Source of the DNA: Sphagnum magellanicum
Taxonomy: Eukaryota; Streptophyta; Sphagnopsida; Sphagnales; Sphagnaceae
Reading direction: 5' to 3'
Assembly: GCA_021904315.1 (NCBI GenBank)
Contig: CM038919.1
Coordinates: 20,687,666 to 20,751,665 of the forward strand
DNA length: 64,000 nucleotides
Part shown: in pieces, positions 38,701 through 52,749 of the stretch
Numbering within the stretch: position 1 is the first letter of the stretch
How the letters are laid out: each line of letters opens with the position of its first letter
Made by a program: the position numbers and the translations under genes
The notes under the pieces: model-generated
Told to the model about the DNA's origin: nothing
Seen by the model: the letters and a program-made list of their open reading frames with translations, nothing else
The model's database searches: none

Positions 38701-40356
38701 CATTATCCTTCCAATGTTGCATAACTAAGGTCCATGCAACTATTATTGTATCTTCCTCATTGGTTACCACACATGGTGGCCTAAATTTAATGGACCTTTT
38801 ATTGCCATTTATATGGTTCATAAGGGAGTTTGTTGATAAGTTCCATGACCTACTTGGGCTCTCCCCAATGAATGTTATTTCTTCCAATGCTTCAATTGTT
38901 GATTTGCCTCTTTTGGTTATTATAGGGACTTTATTAACATGTGGTGATTTATTTCAATTTTCTTTATGTGTGATGCAAATTGAGGGGGCACTTTTTCTTT
39001 GTTCAATGTTGGCTAATTGAGCATGTTGCTTCATCATTTATGAGGCACATTCAAGTTCATGGCGGTCCCACTCTTCTTGGCCCTTGCTTCCACAAGTGGG
39101 GAACATGTGTTAAATGGCCCCATTAGGGGGTCTGGCCTTTATTTTCTTGAACACAATCCAATTTTTTTTTTAATTGGTTAAATTGTGATATGTTAGTGAT
39201 GCATGTGATTTTAGGTTTCAATACAAGAAATGGAAATATAAACGTTTGAAAAATCCTCTCACATTAAATTGATGTTTTGTTGTTGATGAATAAACTATGG
39301 GACCTTTTGTTCTAGAACGGGGGACTACAAAATATCGTTGGACCCAACAATAATATAAAAATTTCTTAAACCTATCATTATAAAGATTGCTTAGGACTTT
39401 AATTCTTATTTCATGAAATGCATTTGGCACTTTTAGATTTGGTTTTTACAATCCCACATTTTTCTTTCAATTATGAATTTTCCTCTTCAAGATGCTCAAT
39501 TTTTAGAACTAGCTTTTGAAATTTTACTTCTACTTTTAAAAGCTCTCCAATGGTATCATTATCAAACATAAATAAAAATGTTCCCTTACACCATCTACAA
39601 ATATGAAATTTGAACAATTATTTAGTATGACACCATTTAAATATCAACATGTGGGCCAATCGTTGTGACCAACGAATTAAAGGTAGTCATTTGTTCATAC
39701 CACACTTCTGAAAGAAGACGATATTAAACGCAAAAATTTGATGTCGTAATGACTTTTCAAATTATGATATTGTTGTTAATCATCGAATTTAGTGATACAA
39801 TCCACTACTACTAGAGATGCTTTTGGTTGTGACTTTTTCTCTTCTACATGGTCGACTTTTAAATCTATTCATAAACTTTGTATTATAGTTCTTAGCACTA
39901 CTACACTAGAAATTAAGATTTTAAAAAATAATAAAGCTCAGCTAGTACATTAGTTGGGAGGGGGGACATACATTTAGAGAATTGAAAAGGGTAAAAATGA
40001 AAGAGTTGATGTTTAAATGAATTCTACTTTACAAATAGTAACTTGTTTTTGGGACATTTTGTTTTGCTAAGAATGCAAAGTGAACAACATTGGAAGGAAT
40101 TTACAAAGGTGTGTTTAAAGGTCATATTGTGTTTATGGCTAGTTTTAATTGCCTTTGGTCACTAACCCACTATGTCCATGGTATTATATGCATTATGGTG
40201 CATTCACACTTGATGTTAAATCAGTGTTACAAGAAAATCTACGTGGCATCCTTGGTGGGAACCAATATTAAATGGGCACTAGGTTACTGTTAAGTGAATG
40301 TCAACTTAACATAAAATGTTCATGGTAAGTAAGTGTAAGTCTTAAATGGCTAGCAT
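35761..40356. other. Long non-coding stretch
   Basis: A 179-codon frame on the plus strand (37330-37869) and a 125-codon frame (38643-39020) are open, but neither shows a domain, and the translations are hydrophobic and low in charge, as expected of chance frames in T-rich DNA. A (CA)n tract lies near 36853. No gene is supported. Confidence 0.4.
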
Positions 40357-40392
40357 GGTGTTAGGGGACTCAACACTAGAGTCCCTAACACC
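40357..40392. repeat. Near-perfect hairpin, 14-bp stem with one bulged G
   Basis: GGTGTTAGGGGACTC pairs with GAGTCCCTAACACC around a 7-nt loop. Confidence 0.65.
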
Positions 40393-40889
40393 AAGTGTGA
40401 AGGCACCTTTGAAACTCCTTTCTTAAAGCATTATGGCCATAATGTTGTGTTGAAATGGTCATGGCCCCATGGGCCCCCATTATTATGTGATACTATTGAA
40501 CTATTCCTACATGTTCTGAGCTTGTATCATGCAGAATTAAAATCACAGCAAGTTACATTAAAGAGGGAGGAATGCAAAATACCTAGGTAGTTAGTTGCCT
40601 GGAGCATGTTAACCCAGACCAGAGTTAGATCACCCTAACTAACCCATATTGGCTTTTAACTTATCTGAACATACAGACATCTTGCTGCAAGTGAGCCTAC
40701 CTAGGGTTAGGGTTGACACTTGACAGGCTGAAATTTTGTTGAAGGTTTGTTGTATTTCATAATCATGCATATTTTGCAGTTGTCAAGCACAAATTCATTA
40801 TTACCCTCCCAACTAGATATAACTGGATTCTTCTGAAAACCCATCAATGAAAATAGGTAGTCTACTACGAGAAACTTGCAGAGAGAGCT

Positions 40890-41060
40890 TGGGAAGCACA
40901 CCTTGATGGATGGATGAATGGATGGGTGGATGGATGAGAGGTGGACAGGAAACACTTTTGCATATTTGGGTTCCAGTTCCCTACTTAACCATGGTTGTTA
41001 GCTCATGAGTTGCTGTGTTTACTACCTACCTAGTAACAACCCATTTGCCCTAATTTATAC
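40890..41060. repeat. Dispersed relative of the 1.85-kb element, with GATG microsatellite
   Basis: A GATGGATG-type run at about 40900-40940 is followed by GGACAGGAAACA, TTCCCTACTTAACCATGGTT and ACTACCTACCTAGTAACAAC. The same order occurs on the minus strand of 2070-2205 and on the plus strand near 62365-62500. Confidence 0.5.
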
Positions 41061-41409
41061 TCCAACCATTCACATGCATCTACATAGGTACTTAGTACAA
41101 CTGAGTCATACATAACAAGCTTCCAAGGGACGTTGGGCTGTGCGGCATGGGACGGGTATTAGAAATTGCACCACACCCTTGCTGGGTATCAAGCTGGGTA
41201 TCAAAGCTGATAACCATGGTTTGAATTAAAATCAAATACTCACTTTTTGATACATGTCCACGGTCATCAAAAACTTGAATGCCCAGTTATTTTATATATC
41301 CACAGGTTCTCAAAAAAGATTTGAATCAATCAAATACCTGGCTTACACTGATGGGTCTTTGCCGGGTCTTTCCTGAAACCCGTTAGTTCTTTGCATCTGA
41401 TTTGTTGCC

Positions 41410-41495
41410 AAATACCCAAAACTGACGTCTCTTTGATTCTGAACATTTTCAAATACCCGAAACTGCCGTTTCTTTGATTCTGATTTTTTTTTCAC
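41410..41495. repeat. Tandem pair of a 41-bp unit
   Basis: AAATACCC followed by AAACTG and CTTTGATTCTGA occurs at 41410 and 41451. Confidence 0.65.
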
Positions 41496-43410
41496 ATACT
41501 TGGAACCGATGGGTATTACAAAAATCAAATACCCACCCTCACACCAATGCTGTTGGCTGTTGAATGGCTCTGGCCCATATCTTGAGTAAGAAATTGTCTC
41601 CATCCTGAAGTTGTTGTATTTGGTGCATTTCGAAACCTAAACCGCAACAAACTTTGGGGTTGAACAAGCGGGCTAGGGTAAGCCAACACCCACACTAGTA
41701 CCTTCACCTTTGTGAGTGAGGTCTCTTTAGTGACTTTCTTTAACTTAGGAAAATGTTAAATTTTACGACTCAAAAAAACCTTGATTCGATACTAAAGAAG
41801 CAACTTCACAAAAAAAAAGACTTGAAATTTTACCATGGTACAAGTATGGGTGCCAATTCACCCAATCGGGGCAATGGGTTTCTTAAAAAGGGAGGTTGTT
41901 TTTTAACCATGGTACGAGTGTGGGTCAACTGTGAAGACACACAAATTGAATGAATGAATGAATGAATCTTGTTCAACTACAGAACCAGGGATTTGATAGT
42001 GTACAACCTGTTCAGTTCAGTTCACTTGGCCCCTCTCCAAAGTATGTAATTTATTCAGCAATTTTTGTGTGTACATAAATTTTGGTATCCAAGGGATGGT
42101 GCTGAATAATTTTTAACACAAATCCTTGAAGTCACTCATAATAACTCTATGGCTAATCTTACCTTCAAATGGACTCTCCAATATAAATTTATTCTTCTAT
42201 AGCCAGAAATTTCAGCGTTTGTTTTTGCGGCAAATTATTTGCCATTTTGCCATAACACAATTTGATTTTTGACTCATACAAAGGATTTTTTTGTTGTAAA
42301 ATTGCCAGATTTTTTTTTCTACCGGAGGTTCTAGTAGGTAGCTAAAATATAGCAGGATTCTTTAAAAAATGTCTAGTTTCATATCTTGTCTGTAGCCAAA
42401 TATGGCTGAATCCTCTTGTGGATAATTGCCAATATGGTTACATCAAAAAAATTGAAAAAAACAAAAAAGAAATCCCTGGCAGGAATGTTAGTATAAAATT
42501 TGTGGATGATGGGTGATGTGTGGAAGAGTAGTGCACTGCCTATTGAGGGGAGGGACAACAGCTGCCCCCCCTGGCTATTGTGACTAGAGCATCGAATAAT
42601 GAACTGGCTATTGTGAGTGAGTAGAGCATTGAATAATGAATGATCGCCCAAGAGTATCTTTTGCCTGCATGTTCTCATCAAAATATGTTTACGTGTATTT
42701 TGTCATGAACAATTGATTAAACTTGTCAATGTAGGTATAAGTTTGTCGAATTTCAGTGCATTTTGCAGCTTTCCAGAAAGAAAGAGAAACAACAAAACAA
42801 AATACCCTGTAACAAACAACAAGCTCCCTTCCAAGGCCCTCAAAAGACAATAAATTTTTGTGCCATTTTGTTGGTGCTTATCAGTTTCCCCACTCAAGGC
42901 CAGGCTTCTTGTTCATTACCTACATTCCAAGGCAATGTTATCCTCCTCCTCCTCACTCCTACTCTCTTTGTGAACAACTTAACATTGATTGTTGCCTGCC
43001 CGAGTTGTATTATATGGTGGGGGGCCGCACTTGGCAATTGGTGGAGTAATATGCAATAGACCTCACAATTTGCAAAGCACTTCGATTTGAACCAACATCA
43101 ATCAATCGACGATTCTTCAACATATCTCTCATGAGTTGAGCAACCCATGTATGTCGTCAAGAAAAAACCTTCGACAAGGTGGGGTTTTGGGCCTTGCCTA
43201 TCCAGGCAAGGATATTGTGCTTAGATTCATTACAGAGTACACTAGCTGAAGGGATTTTGATGGCCCCTACATAATATGTCTATTTTTAAATAAGGATTTT
43301 GGAAAGATGATATTTTGGCTTGTGTTGAAACTTGAGATTGGTTATCTACTATCTATAAAGAAATGGGTGTCGGTGGCTTGATGCAAAAATTCATGATTGG
43401 CTCGAGCCCC
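41496..43410. other. Non-coding stretch
   Basis: An (AATG)n run lies at about 41948-41968. 42240-42440 resembles the 44.5-kb element arms (TAGCCAAATATGGCTGAATC). No gene was recognised. Confidence 0.4.
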
Positions 43411-43590
43411 TCACACCCCCCCCCACCTTTCCCTTGAGGGCCCCAGTGAAAGTGAGCGGATGGTGAGGGATGGTCAACATAATGAAACCAAGGAAACCCC
43501 CCCCCCCCACACCTCCCCCCTTTCCCTTGAGAGCCCCAGTCAAAATGAGTGGATGGTGGGGGATGGTCAACGTAATGGAACCGGAGAAAA
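43410..43590. repeat. Two tandem units of about 90 bp with C-runs
   Basis: Each unit has a C-run, then TTTCCCTTGAG, GCCCCAGT, GATGGTCAAC and TAATG. A third, partial copy lies at about 44190 (CCATCCCTTGAGAGCCATG). Confidence 0.65.
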
Positions 43591-44463
43591 CTGAAATCCT
43601 CTAAATCCCTCACCCCCCAAACTTAAAAGGAAAGAATGCAAGGCACATTCAGTGTGTCCTTGGGCCTTCACATTGGCTGCATGAAATTTCTCCTCCCAAA
43701 ACAATTTATCAACGTTTTTGGCCTGACCTTTACCCCTCACAAGTCCAACTTTTTTTTATTGAATTTGATTGGCCCCGGAAAAAAAAATTGAAACTATGAA
43801 AGGTCACAAAAATTGAAGATTTTATGGACAAATGGAGTGCCTCCCCCTTTGGCCCATCGATATATCTGAAAAGGGGAGGAGGGGAAGACTTTGAGCAAAA
43901 CATTTGGGATTAAAGCAAGGTGCGATTGGGAACACCCATGAGGAACACATTGGGAACCTGTTGAAACAAAGAAAAAATGAAAAAAAAAATTCTCTTTCTC
44001 CGCCCCCTCCCCTCCCCTCCCCCCCCAAAACTTAAAAGAAAACTCATGAGAAACACATTGTGAATCTGTTGAAACAAAGGGAAAGAAACCTAATCATTTT
44101 GCTTGCAAAATGGGTTCACATACTAGTCTACTTATTTAAAATAATTGGTGTCCGCACATGCTTGATTGGGTAATTCATGATTGGCTGGAGCCCTCACCCC
44201 TCCATCCCTTGAGAGCCATGAGTGGAAATATGTGGGCTCTACATCCTAGTAGAGTTATAATATATCTTGAAGGACTTTGGTTTCATTTAGAGGATTATTT
44301 GAAGATTATATTTTTGTGTGATGAAATATTTGAGTTTTCGTAATTCTTCTTTCTCCTTAAGATGATGATGAAACCTTGCCAACCATAAATTAACCAAAGC
44401 ACCTCAAAAAATCTTCTTTTGCCTTCAGATATTTTTTCATGTAAATGGCAAGGCCACGGTCAA
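43591..44463. other. Non-coding stretch
   Basis: A short duplication (AACACATTG ... CTGTTGAAACAAAG) occurs at about 43943-43972 and 44050-44080. C-rich run at about 44000-44026. No gene. Confidence 0.4.
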
Positions 44464-45393
44464 GCAGTGTTTTTTTTTTTTGTTGGCAAAATTTCGCCAA
44501 ATTTCGACCTGAAAAATATGATTTTGATTATACAATGGATTTTTTTTTCCATGAAAAAAATGGCCCAAATTCGCCAGATGTCCAAAAAAAAACGTTTCTA
44601 GATTCTCAGATTTTTATGATAAGTTCCAGTAGGTAATTAATTACCAAGAATATAGAAGGATCCTGTTTTTTTTTTTACTTTCATATTTATTCTATAGCCA
44701 AATCTGGCTAAATCATCTTATGGAGTAAAATCAAGGAAGAAAAATATGGTGAAAAAAATTCCATTTTTCTTTTCCAAAATTTGGAGATTTTTTAAATTTG
44801 CAGACAAATGAAAAATATTGTGACAGAATATTCCCCCTGAAATTTTGCACCAACAAAACACTGACCCTAGGTTTCTGGGCTGTTCTTTCATTATTATTAT
44901 TATTATTATGTCAAAATGATGAATATATATCAAAATTGTTTCTCTATTTTAAAAAAAAAAAAGGATATCAGTGTTATGAGATTAAAGAACTGCATTATAA
45001 GTGGTGGGAATTTGGTGCAATTTCTGATACCTGCACTACAGGGTTTTTTTTCTCACTTTTGTGATGTAGCTGAAGTGGCAATCATCTATAAGATGATTTA
45101 GCCAGATTTGGCTACAGACTACATATGAAAGTAAAATTTATAAAATTTATAAAATTAATTTATAAAAAAATTATTAATTTTTTTATTAAAAAAGACAACA
45201 GAATGCTTCTATATTCTTGGCTACCAAATGGAACTTGTCATAAAAATCTGGTGATTTGGATTTATTTTTTTTCCTTCAAAATTTGGTGAATTTGGGCCCT
45301 TTTATTTCATGAAAAATCTTATGTATAGATTGAAATCATATTTTTTCAGGTCAAAATTTCATGAAATTTTCGCCAAAATAAAAAAAACACTGC
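44464..45393. mobile_element. Foldback-type element with long inverted repeats, about 930 bp
   Basis: The two ends, read inward, both give GCAGTGTTTTTTTT followed by a variant of TTGGC(A/G)AAAATTT and GACCTGAAAAA(A)TATGATTT. Similarity continues inward for about 270-320 bp to the AGCCAAATCTGGCT core (left, about 44696) and AGCCAGATTTGGCT (right, about 45100). The middle has no coding capacity. The target duplication is not evident. Long arms suggest a Mutator-like or foldback non-autonomous element. Confidence 0.6.
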
Positions 45394-48300
45394 TGCACAA
45401 CACTGGTTCTAATACCCACTTTGAGGAGATATCACACATAGATGGTACCAGGTAGACTCAAATCTGAAAGAAGTTTTGAGTTTTGACAAATAACAATTTG
45501 TCTATGAATTTGGGTGCTTCATTATTGGCATGCTGAATATCAAACATCTACCGTAATGCCTTGGCAACTTTAACACATGATTGTTGAATAATTAATTAAA
45601 TTTAAATTTTCATTTCAACAAAGAAAATTAATTTGAAATTTCAATACTTTCCTTCACAAAAAAAAATTATTTGATTTTTTGGGAAAACTTTCAACATTTT
45701 AAGAATAATAACTAGTGTCAAAGCTGCCAAGGTAGCAGGGTATTGATGAGATTGCATGAAGAACTCCATAATAATGCATCAAAGACTAACCAATGTGTTA
45801 ATTCTAGTGTTGTGCAAGTATATCATTTGTCTAGATATACATGTTGGGTATGGGTAGGATATATTATTTGTCTTACCTTATTTTCTCAAAATCAATACAT
45901 TTTAATCAAATGTATATTCAAAAGCATGTAAATTTGAAAAAAAATTACCCATTTTATAACCCTGGATATATCTCAAATATACTCATAGTCAAAGTCCAGT
46001 ATGCTTTCAAACCTAGGTAAAACTCTTTAGGATAACTCTTACCTAAACCCTAAAATTGTGGTTATTGTTATGTGTGATTGTTGTGCAAAGGCTCCCCTAT
46101 TCAGAAAGAATGTGATGAGCTATGTGTTTGCTTTCATTGTTATTGAACCTTGGGTTGGAACTGGAGTTTGAAGATTCATTAGATCATTATGTTAAACTTG
46201 TTGATATGACAAATTTGCATTTTTGAATTTGCATTTATGTTTAGTAGAGCAAGTGACATGTTATTCAATTTGATCTCAATGGCCTCTCATTTTATGTATG
46301 TTTAAGAACCAAAAATTGAAACATTTTCATATGATTTTATTATTGTAATATGACATACATGTGTGCATTGTCCCACTAGATTTAGGCTTATGAAAGTTGG
46401 GTAAATAATTTCAAAATGTGAAAAAAATCATAATATATCTTTACCCATGGGTGAATAAATTGAAATTTTATATATACCCTTATTCTAGGATACATAAACA
46501 CAATATACCCGTACAACATTGGTTAATACATGCAAAACCACAAGAATTATGATCGTGGTCATAAGTGCTAATGGGTGGTTTTTTTTTATCTTGTTATAGT
46601 TTTATAATCAATGTTGGGTGGATAAATTTATTACTCTCATTTCTCACCAGTATATTATTGGGTAATTATATATCCTATTCAAATGGTAAATATTTTAGGT
46701 TTTATCTCATTTTTATTTTACTTGGTTAGTATATGGTTGTGATTCACCCTTACCCAGTGGAAGGTAGTTGTTTTGAAGCGGGTTATATAGAAGGTATATG
46801 CCAAAATCATTATATAGCATATACACATTTTTGTATTTTGTAATGCAAGTGGTTGTGATGGATTTGTTGAAACGGTCATGACTAATAATTGAATATATTT
46901 GCTTTTGGAATTTTAATTTTACTCATTATATTAATTACCCTTTGAAAGAACTCTTACTATATGCTCTTCTAAACCATTTAGGTTCCCTTTTTTCCATTAT
47001 TAAAAAATGCTTTGAATATATTTTTGACATTATTAATGCATTTGAGAAAATCTTGTTAATTTTTGGATAGGATGTTATAAATTTCATGTGCTCATGTTTG
47101 AAATGCCAATTGGACAAGTATACTAAAATGGACATACATGCCCAACAATGGTTATAACCTCTAGTTCCAGGATTTTAGTACAGGGGCAGCTTCAATACAT
47201 GTTTGTTGAATAATTAATCATTTAAAAATATTTAAATATAAAATATTATCTGAAAATTTCAAAAAAAATCCTATATTCATCACACACACAAATCTTTGAA
47301 AGAGGTAGATTTTTTAAACTTTCAACATTTTTACAAATAATATAATTAGTATTGAACCTACAAAGGTACTATGGTATTGAGCTACATCAGGATTAAGGCC
47401 AACCACCTAGTATCTAAGCTCAAGCCACTCTAGTGGTTTGTGCAACTACTATACTTCAGATTGAAGGACACTTCTAGGGGGCAACAAATGAAATATAATT
47501 ATAATATCTTTATGTAAAAAGGATGTTGAACCATTGTTGGGACGGTACCCTTTTCTCACCATATGCCCATTTGGTAAGCCCAACAAGGATATATTAGTAT
47601 ACTCTACCTTAGGTATACCTTAGGTAGTGAAACATACCTTGACCTTTACCATAGTCTAGGGTAAAACAAGGGCGATTTCCTTGTACAAACCATAGGTGGC
47701 TTTTGTTGAGAGTGTAGTCTTTGAAAACATATCCTATATATCCTAACCTTGAAGGTAGGCAAAATCATTAATACTCTTTTGTATAATTTTGTTTCACAAC
47801 ATCTTCGTGTACCCATTTAAAGGTTTAGATTTTTTTTCTTTAGTATATGTCACCATGAACATTTTCAACTATGAAATATGTAAAAATTCAAAAAGAGATG
47901 CAAGCATTCATCCCTCTTCTTGCTAGTTGCTAGCAAGCACAATTTCACACACCACATTTGAATGATCAACCATTGTGTTATTCAATGGCTTTTTAACTCA
48001 TGTAGTAGTAACTCAAACTCACTTAAGGTTAGACAACCTAGGCCAAGCATATTTCTCCACTTTTTCTCATAAAATAACAACAATTATAAGAAGATTTACC
48101 CAAAAAGCTAGAAATGTTCTCATATGGGGTGAATACTCTTGGTTTTAATTTACATTGTTCTCGAGGCCATGGAATATATATGTCTTCTTCCATCCATGTA
48201 TTTTCTGATTCATGAGTAAAATGGGTTTGTTTCCCCATCCATGCTTGCAACCATACTCATGATATTGCCAGTACACTCCTAACCCAATGCTGAATATGAA

Positions 48301-48618
48301 CTCAAGATTCACCCCAGATCTCATTAGCGCATGTCAGCTAGAGTCATGCTTTCTAGCATGATTCCTATTGCTACGGTTTTAGTTTCATTTCTTCACATGA
48401 TGCTCATTTGGGTGTGCAGATCCTCCATCCCTCTATAGCTAGTCTTCATCTTTGCAGACTTGTGCCTGCAAGTCTTTGGCTCAAGTCATCTTTGGCTCTT
48501 CACCTGGATTTGGACTAAACATCAAAACCCATTCTGGCTAACAAAAGAATTGGCCAGAGGCACTTGGAAGCAAGTCTGTGGTTTCTCTTTTGTTTTGGAG
48601 ACAAAGGAACAAAAGATG
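45394..48618. other. Long AT-rich non-coding stretch
   Basis: Short frames only. At about 47590-47630 ACCTTAGGTAT-type phrases are repeated. No gene or element ends were recognised. Confidence 0.4.
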
Positions 48619-49402
48619 TCAATTGGGAGTGGTGGGATGCAACATAAGATACAGTGTGCAACATAAGATCAATGTGCTGCTTATTAATCCAGCTGCAATT
48701 CCTTGTGGGTGTTTTGTTGGGTCCTTCTTCCTTATGAAATTCCCAGCTCTCAACACTCCAGAAGCTTTTGCCATCATCATCTGTGTTTGCCTTCTAACTC
48801 CAAGCATGTCCCATCATGTCCACAGAATGCTGTTTTGAAATTTTTCTTCATTTATATCCAAGTTTGATGGAGTTCTCCTTTGATTCACTGAGTCTTGGGC
48901 AAATTGTGATTCAAGGAAATTGTTGTCATCGTCGTCATCTTCATGACCTGCAAACTCTTCCAGGCTTTGTGGAGGAAACTGTTGAAACACTGCCTCAATA
49001 TACTTCAAGAAATGTTCAGAACCCGTATGATAATCTGCATCCTGGACCTGTGAAATCTCTGGGAAGAAGTCATCTTCAGAAGTTCTATGAGGATTCATAT
49101 GTGACTGGATCTGTAGTAGCTGTTCTATTTGCTGATCCTTTGCCAGAGGTTTAGATGAGTCAGATTGATTGCCTTGCAGAGTTGTGTTCTTTGTATAATA
49201 AGCTGGGTTTGGCAACCAAGTGCTGCTGCCACTCATGTTTTGTCATGGCAACAATCTTGTCCAAGACTTGCACTGCCCACAAAACTTCTGGATCAGAAGA
49301 AGAAGCTGAACCAGAATCTTGTTGAGCATGGTCCAGCAGCCTGTCAGACCATGATGGTGGGTCAATCATCTTCAAGCTTTTGCAAATGCTTGATGTCAAT
49401 CT
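48619..49402 (-). pseudogene. Undeciphered degraded reading frame
   Basis: I do not recognise the protein. On the minus strand, 49160-49402 reads LALRLTSSICKSLKMIDPPS, then WSDRLLDHAQQDSGSASSSD and EVLWAVQVLDKIVAMTKHEW. A shift within 49160-49236 leads into 48814-49236, a hydrophilic acidic stretch (SEDDFFPEIS, FAGHEDDDDDNNF). After a TGA at 48814 the same frame continues to 48619 (SGVLRAGNFIRKKDPTKHPQ). The mixed, charged composition differs from the surrounding chance frames, which is the main reason to list it. It may be exons of an unknown gene or a dead fragment. Confidence 0.3.
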
Positions 49403-50701
49403 GAGTGCTAAATTACTAGGATTTTGTCAACCCTCCATGTCTGCTTGCAAAAAACCCTAAACATTAAACCCTGGACTCACTGGTATAATCTGCAAAGAAT
49501 TGGAAACAACTTTCCTGTTTTGATCTCTGATCTGTGCTCCTTAGAAATCATTGTGTGCAACTTACAAGCATTGCATCCTCTTGAGGCTCAGACAGGTCTG
49601 CAAGTCACTCATGATTCCTGCAAATTTGTTGCTCATGGGTTTGGACTTAGTATGCAATGCTGCGTGTGTGCTAGAGAGCTGTACATTGGAATTAGTCTCT
49701 GTTCAGAGTTCTCTTTAACTTGAACCATCAGCAGAGGTGCCTACAACAGATCAAAAAAAAGGTGGAGGAATCTCCACACATCAGTACTCTTTGTAAAGCA
49801 GTTAGTGATCATCACAAAAAACCCAAAAGAAAATCTGCAAAACTCTGTTCTCAAAGCCTGGGCCGGAGTTAAAGAAAAGGGGTCTTGACCCTTGCAGCAA
49901 TCGATATTAATCCAGCTTCCAAAGAAATTTGCCAAGAGATAGAGAGGAAATGGAAGAAGAACATGAAGAACAAGATTCACAAGAAGGCAAGAGTTCTGAA
50001 TTCTCAGAATCCTCATGTAGGTGTTGTCAAGAAAAATCATGAGCAGCAAGAGGACCTTCATGAAGAGGTTTTGGGAAAGCTTCCAGGAACTCTCACCACC
50101 AACAGCAAAAGCAGCAATAAGTAAATGTTGGAACCCTAAACCCATCACCCAAAAGCTTCAAGAACAGCTAGTTAGAACTTGGTGCAATGTACACAAGAAT
50201 CTGATTGTCACTTAGGTTTAGGGTTTAGGGTGTCATTGCCCATCACACACATTTTGATGGGCAAAGAAAGGCAAAATAAAAATACAAATACAAATACAAA
50301 TTGTCAGTCAAATGTAAGGCAACAATTTTTTTTAAAAGAAAAAAGGAAAAAAATTTGCCTGTTAATTTTTTTATTGAATGCTTTTCACATGAAACACAAG
50401 GGGGGAAAAAAATGCTTGTCACTTGAAATTTGCAATATTAAAAAAATTTGATAAGAAGGATACTCAAATTGTGCATATAATAAAGAAGGCTGAAATTTCA
50501 AATCCCAAGTCCGAAGAGATTCTGGCCTTTACCCTAATCTTCTTTAGGGCCAAATGCATGTGACCCTAAACCCTAAACCCATGGACATAGAACTCGGGTG
50601 TGATTGTGACCCAAGTCTGACCAATGGCTATTCGTCATGACCCTCGGCCATGAGCAATTAGGGTAATTGGTCAGACCAGGGGTGCTCATGGCCACAGCCA
50701 A
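49403..50701. other. Stretch with possible coding remnants and telomere-like motifs
   Basis: Plus-strand frames at about 49885-50215 contain charged text (EIERKWKKNMKNKIHKKARV; KLQEQLVRTWCNVHKN) but in different frames and with no recognised domain. TTTAGGG-type motifs lie at 50217-50230 and, reversed, at 50564-50580. Confidence 0.3.
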
Positions 50702-50827
50702 GTGAATGGCCATTGGCCAGACTTGGGTCACGACCACACCCGAGTGAATGGCCATTGGTCAGACCTAGCTCATAGCCACAACTGAGTGAATGGCCATTGG
50801 TGAGACTTCGTCACGGCTGGCGCTCTT
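50702..50827. repeat. Three tandem units of 42 bp
   Basis: GTGAATGGCCATTGG recurs at 50702, 50744 and 50786, followed by variants of AGACTTGGGTCACGACCACA. Similar but weaker units extend left to about 50620. Confidence 0.7.
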
Positions 50828-52749
50828 CAGTGGTGAGCTGGGTCTGACCCTAAACACTAAACCCTAAACCAAAATTGACCAGAAATTTTTTTTAGTGTGA
50901 ATAGTGTTTTATATAGTGACTTTCCTGCCACGTGAGATTTTTGGTCTTGGGATAGTAAACTTTAAGGTTTGTAACATTATGCCATGTGTGAATGGAATAA
51001 TACCTTATGCTTTCTCAAAGATAACCCATCTTCATTTATTCCTTTTCACACAATGACTTTCATTTTGATATGTATTTCTTTTAACTCTTGGAATCACATG
51101 ACAAATAGTGTCCTATCAAAAAGAAATGAAATCCATTCCCCGAATTAAGATTCTAAAATCTAAGAACCTTAAATCTTATTTAAACTTAGGATCTTAGCCC
51201 ATACCTAAATCTATGACCTAGACCTTGTAAAAAGCTTTTATAACTCACATGGTTTAGTTTAAAGGTAGGTCTAGCTTCATGTAGACCCATTGGGCCTATT
51301 TCTAAGGTGGGTCTAGGTCTGTGGAAATTCACTAGGTCAAGTTTTTAGAAACGTGTACCCAACCAACATTAGTTTGAATCAATGTTTTTTCATTTTGTGT
51401 AATTATTACTTCCAATTTTCATTTTTGGAATTTTTTCAAAAATAAAGAAACCATGGGTTGGGGGTTTTTTTTCTTTGAAAATTTTCAAAGAATCAACTAG
51501 GGTACTACAATATTATACGTATGCCTATTTACCCTGCACTTACCCTACTTATAATCCATGGGTAGATTATGACATTTACTCAAACACCCTAAGCCTTAAA
51601 CCATTGGCTTCATAGGTCTATTTATTTACTTGAGCCTACCTACCTATCTACATAGGTTTAGGTTAGGGAGGTCTATATAAATAAGTAGGCTTAGTAAGAA
51701 GATATCTACCTATTTATTTCTAGGTGGACCTACATATTTAGACTTAAACCTACACATAATTTTAGATAGGGACACATGCCAACAAAATATTGTTTAGATT
51801 TTTTGCCTAGACATAATTTTGAGTAGGATAATTCATGAAATTGGAAAATAATTGAAAGTTCAACTTTGAAATTTGGACAAGGTGGATGAGTTTCATCCAA
51901 AAGTTGAAAATGTTCCGTCAACTAAAATGGTCTATCAATTTCAACTAAAATCTTGTCACCTCAATGTTGGTTGAAAAATTGACACATGTAGGTAGGTTTC
52001 GATTGTGTTGTGGGTTTGACTCAACATTATTAATTATTTTGATAGACAGTTCAAAATGTCATTTTGAGTTGAAAAAAACATTTTATAGTTGGAAGTGACG
52101 TTTTCAACTTTCGAACATAGTTGAAATGTAGTCAAAACCATAGTTGAAAACCTTGATTTTTCTCTTAGTGGACTTCCTTCAAAAATGTAAGGTTTCCCAA
52201 GTTTGGCCTTTTCTACCACTAAACCATTCACCTCTTTCAAATGTTTGGTCAATAACCATTTGGCAAAATATGTGACAATGCAAGTGCCAACTTTACACTA
52301 CCATTTCAACCCATCCTTAATTCATTATTTGTCCTTCCAAGCCATATTAAAACAATCTAACCCACCACTTTTCAGTCAAAAATTTGTATTGGGAATGATC
52401 TCATCATTTGAATTACGAAAAATCATCATAGCTAACTTTGATTGCTTGATTCAACTTTTAGTTCTTATGGAACAACATTTTGTTCCCTAAGTCTTAGTTG
52501 TGATGGAGTAACATTTTGCTTCCCAATTGCTAATTTTGATGAAGCAATATTTCTGAACTTTTTAGATACCACCAAGTTTTTTTAATTTCCTTCCTTTAAC
52601 CATTACAACCCTAAACATTAAAAAAAACTACGGGATCATTGTCATTTTATTGGGGAGTAATAAGTAATTTCACAAAAAAATGTAGTGACAAAATATTTTT
52701 TTGGAAATGGAATATATGTTTGCAAATTCCTTATTTTTGCAAGACCTTT
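50828..52749. other. Non-coding stretch
   Basis: AT-rich; short frames only. Nothing recognised. Confidence 0.4.

Noticed and set aside
43397-43594. Proline-rich frames around the C-runs
   Set aside because: Both strands give low-complexity text from a tandem duplication with C-runs.
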